A DNA stretch of 9,253 nucleotides. It comes from JAGOMX01 sp041738135 (GTDB lineage Bacteria > Pseudomonadota > Alphaproteobacteria > JAGOMX01). The first letter of the stretch is position 1. Each line of letters starts with the position of its first letter. Position numbers and translations under genes: made by a program. The stretch is taken from the NCBI GenBank assembly GCA_041738135.1, contig JBGSQK010000059.1:1-9253 (forward strand). The letters run 5' to 3'. The notes beneath the pieces were generated by a model. It was not told where the DNA came from and did not search any database. It was given only the letters and a program-made list of their open reading frames with translations. Below are positions 5,435 to 9,253 of the stretch, in pieces.

Positions 5435-5965
5435 ATGTCACGTTTACCTACTGAATTTACGCCTGGCGATAAGTCTTCTAAATTGTTGGATAACAATCAG
5501 GAAAAATTTGGAAAAGTACCTAATATATATAAATTGATGAGCCATTCATCTAATGTGCTTGAAGCCTATCTGTATTTTTCATCTGCCCTTATCAAGGGGT
5601 CTTTATCTGAACGAGATCGCCAGCAAATTGCGCTCATCGTATCAGGTTACGACAGAAGTCAGTATTGTGCTTCAGCCGATACATTGCTAGCAAAGCAAGT
5701 GGGTGTATCAGATGAAGAAACAAGGAATACTCTAAAAGGTACTAGCGAAAACCCACGCACCATGTCTTTGATTAACTTTTGTTTATCCATCCTAGAAAAC
5801 AATGGATTTGTTTCTGATCAAAACATGGTGGAAATTCGCGAAGCTGGTTTTACTGATGAAGAAATCGTTGAGATTGTTGCTGCCGTTTGTATAAAAATTT
5901 TTACAAACTATTTCAACCACGTGGCTGAATCTGAAGTTGATTTTCCTCTGGTTAGCTTGGATTAA
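5435..5965 (+). CDS. CMD/AhpD-like protein with degenerate active site
   Basis: 176 residues in the peroxidase-related branch of the CMD family: N-terminal KFGKVPNIYKLMSHS (24-38), a core ALIVSGYDRSQYCASADTLL (66-85), GFTDEEIVEIVAAV (138-151) and a C-terminal NYFNHVAESEVDFP (158-171), all characteristic. The normal motif there is NGCEYCxxAH. Here the first Cys is Ser75, the second is Cys78 and the His is Asp82, so the disulfide-forming peroxidase pair is lost. Weak ribosome site (GAAAG at 5421-5425). It lies 42 bp after the patatin gene and 134 bp before the oxidoreductase. Carboxymuconolactone decarboxylase activity itself is unlikely. Function unknown; it may be a non-peroxidatic or binding member of the fold. 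Confidence 0.82.
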   Translation: MSRLPTEFTPGDKSSKLLDNNQEKFGKVPNIYKLMSHSSNVLEAYLYFSSALIKGSLSERDRQQIALIVSGYDRSQYCASADTLLAKQVGVSDEETRNTLKGTSENPRTMSLINFCLSILENNGFVSDQNMVEIREAGFTDEEIVEIVAAVCIKIFTNYFNHVAESEVDFPLVSLD

Positions 5966-6099
5966 AATTTTGCTAAGCATGGTGAATAAAATCTTACTGT
6001 TGTGTCAACGGTATTTTCAGATTTCCTTTGCGTGCGTACTTTTTGACTAATTTTTCTAAAAAAGAGTTAAGGACTTTGAAATAATGGGGGAACGTAAAA

Positions 6100-7446
6100 A
6101 TGAAACAAACCTTTGATGTCATTGTAATCGGAGCGGGTAATGCTGGTTTGGCAGCCTCATCGGTTGCTAAAAAAGCGGGTCTTTCAGTAGCTATTATTGA
6201 AAAAGACGGAGTTGGTGGCACCTGTCCATTGAGGGGCTGCGTACCAAAAAAAGTGTTGGTTGCAGCAGCTGAAGTCATTGATAAAATCAATCGTTCTCCA
6301 TCTCACCATATTCATGTTGGAATACCAGTTATTGACTGGTCTCAACTGATCCAACAAAAGAGGGAAATCATTGACCCACTCTCCCCCTCATTTGAAAAAA
6401 GTTTGCAGCATAAGGGTATCGAATTAATACGAGGATCCGCTAGATTTGTTGATGATCATACAGTAGCTGTCAATAATTCTCTTTATGAGGCGAAGAAAAT
6501 TGTCATAGCCACGGGATCAAATCCCCGAACCCTTCCTATTGAAGGGTTTCAACATGTCATTACCAGTAGTGATATACTTGAATTGGAATCCCTCCCAGAC
6601 ACCATCCTCTTCATTGGAGCTGGGGTGATTAGTCTTGAATTTTCACATGTTTTTGCACGTGCAGGTGTTAAAGTAACCATTTTAGAAGTAGCGTCACGAC
6701 TACTTCCTCAATGGGATGAAGAAATTGTTGATAAACTTGTTTTAGAGAGCAAAAAACTTGGCGTTAAAATTATCACGAGCGCTAAGATTAATAATATTAA
6801 AAAGAGCAATGCTGAGTTCACTGTTCATTTTCTTCATAATGGTCAGGAAAAAAGTATTCAAGCTGATCTTATAGCCAATGGAGCGGGACGGATCCCGGAC
6901 GTTGATGAACTTAACTTAGATGCAGCGCATATAGAGTATGAAGGACATCGTATCCTACTTGATGAATTTTTGAGAAGCCGTTCTAATCCAGATATTTTTA
7001 TAGCTGGAGATTCGACAAGTAGTCCCCAACTTTCGCCAGTTGCCACTTACGAAGGAAAAATAGTTGGTCATAATCTTACGAATGATGAAATGATCTCACC
7101 TGATTATTCTTTTATTCCTAGTTGTGTTTTTACCATTCCAACGCTTTCAAGTGTTGGTCTTACGGAAATAGAAGCCAGGGAACAAAATCTAGATTTTATC
7201 ATCAAAACAAGCGACATGGCCTCTTGGCTTTCTGGACGCACCTATGCAGAGCAGACAGCTTTTTCAAAGGTATTGATTGAGCAAGGGAGCAATCGAATCT
7301 TAGGGGCTCATATCATTGGCCATGAAGGGCAAGAGCTTATAAATTTACTAGCACTTGCAATAAAGCATGGTATTCGCTCCGATCAAATTAAGGATATGGT
7401 ATTTGCCTACCCAACCTTTTGCTCAGATTTAATCCAAATGGTGTAG
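6100..7446 (+). CDS. FAD/NAD(P) disulfide oxidoreductase, mercuric reductase / lipoamide dehydrogenase-like
   Basis: 448 residues; GGGGG lies in the ribosome site at 6086-6090. Pyridine nucleotide-disulfide oxidoreductase class I: FAD-binding GAGNAG (11-16), redox pair Cys42/Cys47 in GGTCPLRGCVPKK, IATGSNPR (136-143), a second Rossmann GAGVIS (173-178) with Glu196 at the end of the next strand (favouring NADH), IFIAGD (299-304) and a C-terminal dimerisation domain. It lacks both the N-terminal heavy-metal domain and the C-terminal CysCys tail of Tn501-type MerA. The catalytic HPT of lipoamide and glutathione reductases reads YPT (Tyr437) with Cys441 following. MerA and SthA also have Tyr there. 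It may reduce a disulfide, act as a transhydrogenase or serve as a minimal Hg(II) reductase. The mer context is suggestive only. Confidence 0.88.
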   Translation: MKQTFDVIVIGAGNAGLAASSVAKKAGLSVAIIEKDGVGGTCPLRGCVPKKVLVAAAEVIDKINRSPSHHIHVGIPVIDWSQLIQQKREIIDPLSPSFEKSLQHKGIELIRGSARFVDDHTVAVNNSLYEAKKIVIATGSNPRTLPIEGFQHVITSSDILELESLPDTILFIGAGVISLEFSHVFARAGVKVTILEVASRLLPQWDEEIVDKLVLESKKLGVKIITSAKINNIKKSNAEFTVHFLHNGQEKSIQADLIANGAGRIPDVDELNLDAAHIEYEGHRILLDEFLRSRSNPDIFIAGDSTSSPQLSPVATYEGKIVGHNLTNDEMISPDYSFIPSCVFTIPTLSSVGLTEIEAREQNLDFIIKTSDMASWLSGRTYAEQTAFSKVLIEQGSNRILGAHIIGHEGQELINLLALAIKHGIRSDQIKDMVFAYPTFCSDLIQMV

Positions 7447-7458
7447 TTTTTTATTATG

Positions 7459-7549
7459 TCATAAAGATACTTTTTTATGAGACCTTTATATACACCCAAA
7501 CAGAAATTCAGGCGGTTTGGGCGTTGAGGTCCAAATTGGTTTAATTTGG
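7459..7549. repeat. Three hairpins after the oxidoreductase gene
   Basis: TCATAAA (7459-7465) pairs with TTTATGA (7474-7480). CCCAAAC (7495-7501) pairs with GTTTGGG (7515-7521). CCAAATT (7531-7537) pairs with AATTTGG (7543-7549) around a 5-nt loop. All arms are 7 bp and perfect. None has a following T-run, so they are more likely RNA 3' structure or binding sites than intrinsic terminators. No gene is seen in 7447-7654. Confidence 0.4.
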
Positions 7550-7627
7550 CCGAGAGGGGAGAATAAAATACCCTTATTTAACATGGCGTTAAAAACTCTA
7601 TAGAACTTTGATGTTGTTTGTTTATTA

Positions 7628-7656
7628 GCCCCCTAATTAGGGGGGCACCGTTTTTT
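7628..7656 (+). terminator. GC-rich hairpin with T-run between convergent genes
   Basis: CCCCCTAATTAGGGGG (7629-7644) is a perfect 16-bp palindrome, effectively a 5-6 bp G:C stem with a TAATTA loop. It is followed on the plus strand by six T's (7651-7656) after a short spacer. It sits between the plus-strand oxidoreductase end and the minus-strand antiporter end and could stop transcription in both directions, though the minus side has no T-run. Confidence 0.72.
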
Positions 7657-8854
7657 AAGATTTTTTCCGAGATAAATATTTCTTCAATAGGGGTGGTTGT
7701 AAGATCAACGGGAAAAGAATCATCACGAATGAAAGGCATAAAAACAAGTGCCGGAATTCATATTCATCCGGTATCATCAAAAGAAGCGTAACGGATAGAG
7801 CGCCGCGCAGACCTGTTAAAATCAACAGGTTCTGATCTTTTAGGGAGATCTTGAATTGGACTGCTCGCAGGAAAAGAGAGCCGGTGTAAATTAAGATAAC
7901 CCGTGAGGCAATGAGGACTCCAATAGCAATAAGCAGCAACCAGGTCAGAGGGAAATCATGGGCACCGGTTTCTGTTCCGATAGCGAAGAACAAAAAGCTG
8001 TTAAACAGCATGCACAGATAAGACCAAGTGTCGCCAAAAAACTCATCCTCTTCTCTAAAAGAAGGGGAAATTGTGATCATGAATAGCATTGATGCGCTTA
8101 AAACCGACAAAATTCCCGACAGATGAAATGCATTCTCAGCAATTAAATAGGCAGAATAGGCGAGAATAAGCGAAAAGCTGAATTGAGTATGATAATCGGG
8201 ATTCTTCCAAAGCCTTAAAAACAAACCGGCTCCAGCACCTAAAATCCCGCCTAAAAGCAGGGAGGAACCCAAAGTCCATGAAAAGTTCATCAGCTCAACA
8301 GTCAGTTTGATATCCGTTCCTTTCAAGACAATTCCTGCCATTGCCGCATAAAGCGTTAAAGCAACACCGTCATTAAAGAGAGATTCACCCTCAATGATAT
8401 GTTGGATATCTTCTTTAAGGCCAAAACGCTGTAAAACACTTGATACGGCTGCTGGGTCCGTTGCGGCCAAGGCAGAGCCAAAGAAAAGACTGTCTAAAAG
8501 AGGAATCCCCGCAAAATAGGCCAAAGGGACACCAATAAAAAACATGCTGGCAATCACGCCAAAAACTGAAAAGAAAAGGATGGGAACAGTTTCTCTTCTT
8601 AATACATTCATGTTCATCAATCTGCCACTGGCAAAGATGATCACAGGGAATATGCACACAAGGATGACCTCAGGTGTCAGATGAATAGCAGGCAGCGAGG
8701 GAAAATAATGGCGCTGACCAAATGCATAAGCAATTCCGATTATCATGAGCCATGCGTCAGGAGCTATCGAGCTGTTTCGAAAAACATGTCGAACGAAAAG
8801 AGTTAAAAATAACCAAGATACCGCAATCGCCGCCAACAAGCTTAAATTAGACAT
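7655..8854 (-). CDS. CPA1-family Na+(K+)/H+ antiporter (NhaP/NHE type)
   Basis: An inner-membrane antiporter with about a dozen hydrophobic segments. I choose ATG 8854 (399 residues), with AAGGA about 10 nt upstream. ATG 8866 abuts that ribosome site, and codons upstream to 9061 are non-homologous and run into a resolvase remnant in another frame. Key CPA1 motifs: ALAATDPAAVSSVL (128-141, Asp133), EGESLFNDGVALTLY (155-169, Asn161-Asp162, the ND pair of electroneutral exchangers) and TGLRGALSV (347-355, Arg350). The short tail ends in KKYLSRKKS, with no regulatory TrkA domain. Role: exchange of Na+ or K+ for H+ in pH and salt balance. It is convergent with the oxidoreductase, in its own transcription unit, and not obviously part of the metal block. 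Confidence 0.92.
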   Translation of the reverse strand: MSNLSLLAAIAVSWLFLTLFVRHVFRNSSIAPDAWLMIIGIAYAFGQRHYFPSLPAIHLTPEVILVCIFPVIIFASGRLMNMNVLRRETVPILFFSVFGVIASMFFIGVPLAYFAGIPLLDSLFFGSALAATDPAAVSSVLQRFGLKEDIQHIIEGESLFNDGVALTLYAAMAGIVLKGTDIKLTVELMNFSWTLGSSLLLGGILGAGAGLFLRLWKNPDYHTQFSFSLILAYSAYLIAENAFHLSGILSVLSASMLFMITISPSFREEDEFFGDTWSYLCMLFNSFLFFAIGTETGAHDFPLTWLLLIAIGVLIASRVILIYTGSLFLRAVQFKISLKDQNLLILTGLRGALSVTLLLMIPDEYEFRHLFLCLSFVMILFPLILQPPLLKKYLSRKKS

Positions 8855-8924
8855 ATATGAATACATCCTTTTTTCTTTTATGCTAAGGGAATAATTGAAA
8901 TAACACCACCCCTTTGTAGTGTCG

Positions 8925-8967
8925 AAGCAATTTAGAAATGTCCGGTTTGTGAGTGTATAAATTGCTT
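8925..8967. repeat. 10-bp perfect inverted repeat upstream of the antiporter
   Basis: AAGCAATTTA (8925-8934) and TAAATTGCTT (8958-8967) are exact inverted copies separated by 23 bp, about 70 bp before the antiporter start. They could be an operator for a dimeric regulator, a leader hairpin, or part of a recombination site linked to the adjacent resolvase remnant. No clear promoter is recognised. Confidence 0.5.
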
Positions 8968-9002
8968 TGATACAAAATAAGATTTTGAAATATTTGGCAG
9001 AC

Positions 9003-9104
9003 TTATTTTTGTGACTGGATATTTTGGTTCTTAAATAACTTATAGACAGTTGATCTTCCAATGCCAGTAAGTTTTGCTATTTCTGTTGCCCCAACCACAA
9101 GAGC
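9003..9104 (-). pseudogene. C-terminal helix-turn-helix remnant of a serine resolvase/invertase
   Basis: Read on the minus strand, the frame ending at TAA 9003-9005 encodes GATEIAKLTGIGRSTVYKLF and a short polar tail. This matches the DNA-binding helix-turn-helix at the end of Tn3-type resolvases and Hin/Gin invertases (…eIAklLGisRsTvYr.l). Codons before about 9104 lose similarity, and an in-frame stop lies a few dozen bases further out. The catalytic domain (Ser, Arg motifs) is absent, so this is a dead fragment of about 33 codons. It marks past transposon or invertase activity at this edge. Confidence 0.65.
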
Positions 9105-9148
9105 CCTTATAGGCAGATAAAATAATCTTTTCGGACCAAAACTATTCT

Positions 9149-9253
9149 CTATTTATTTAAAATCATATGCCCCCATTCAGATTTTATTGAATGAGTATCC
9201 ATCCCTTTTTCAAACTCGAGGAATTTGGTCAGAAAAATAGCCCCGAGTCCCAG
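9149..9253 (-). CDS. C-terminal end of an unrecognised protein (partial)
   Basis: On the minus strand an open frame enters from the right edge and reads 34 codons to TAG 9149-9151. The peptide begins LGLGAIFLTKFLEFEKGMDT and ends GHMILNK: a hydrophobic start followed by a polar tail, which could be the end of a membrane protein. No family recognised. The length is too short to exclude chance. Confidence 0.3.
   Translation of the reverse strand: MGLGAIFLTKFLEFEKGMDTHSIKSEWGHMILNK

Noticed and set aside
8855..9061. In-frame N-terminal extension of the antiporter up to an ATG at 9061
   Set aside because: The extension is hydrophilic, has no ribosome site at 9061, and overlaps the resolvase remnant. 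CPA1 proteins start just before the first membrane segment, matching ATG 8854.
1..9253. tRNA, rRNA, riboswitch or CRISPR array
   Set aside because: No cloverleaf, rRNA motif, known aptamer core or regularly spaced repeat was recognised on either strand by eye.

Overview
The window looks like accessory chromosomal DNA of a proteobacterium with moderately low GC, probably a gammaproteobacterium. Genes are compact and often overlap, Shine-Dalgarno sites are strong (GGAGG/GGGAGG), and the protein families are typical of that group. An amoeba-associated lineage such as Legionellales would fit, but nothing here settles the species. The theme is handling of thiol-reactive metals.

Layout. (1) 1-375: the end of an unrecognised gene (1-135), the C-terminal remnant of a GNAT acetyltransferase, and a 19-codon reading frame that may be another remnant. 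(2) 376-564: no gene, but repeated ATAACG/CGTTAT palindromes downstream of the next operon. (3) 565-2890, minus strand: a complete four-gene bufferin-type RiPP operon. It encodes a secreted Cys-rich precursor (bufA), an MNIO/DUF692 maturase (bufB), a DUF2063 partner (bufC) and a DoxX membrane protein (bufD). (4) 2891-3103: a divergent control region holding a near-perfect MerR-type operator with an over-long promoter spacer. (5) 3104-4245, plus strand: a compact mercury-type operon of a Cys-rich AhpD/CMD-fold protein, merR and merT. (6) 4246-7446, plus strand: a patatin-like lipase behind its own ACCTT/AAGGT palindrome, a second CMD-fold protein with a degenerate active site, and a FAD/NAD disulfide oxidoreductase related to mercuric reductase and lipoamide dehydrogenase. 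(7) 7447-7654: convergent intergenic region with several hairpins and a strong terminator. (8) 7655-8854, minus strand: a CPA1-family Na+/H+ antiporter. (9) 8855-9253: a 10-bp perfect inverted repeat, a remnant of a serine resolvase helix-turn-helix, and the end of another minus-strand reading frame.

Interpretation. The bufferin system would export a post-translationally modified Cys peptide, in known cases a copper chelator. The divergent MerR/MerT unit would sense a thiophilic metal, most likely Hg(II), and carry it into the cytoplasm. The usual MerP and full-length MerA are absent. The Cys-rich CMD protein and the oxidoreductase at 6100-7446 are the candidates for thiol or metal chemistry inside the cell. 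Gene fragments at both edges (GNAT, resolvase) suggest the block has been shuffled by mobile DNA. The co-location of a metallophore RiPP operon with a non-canonical mer unit is the most interesting feature. The joint function is inference.
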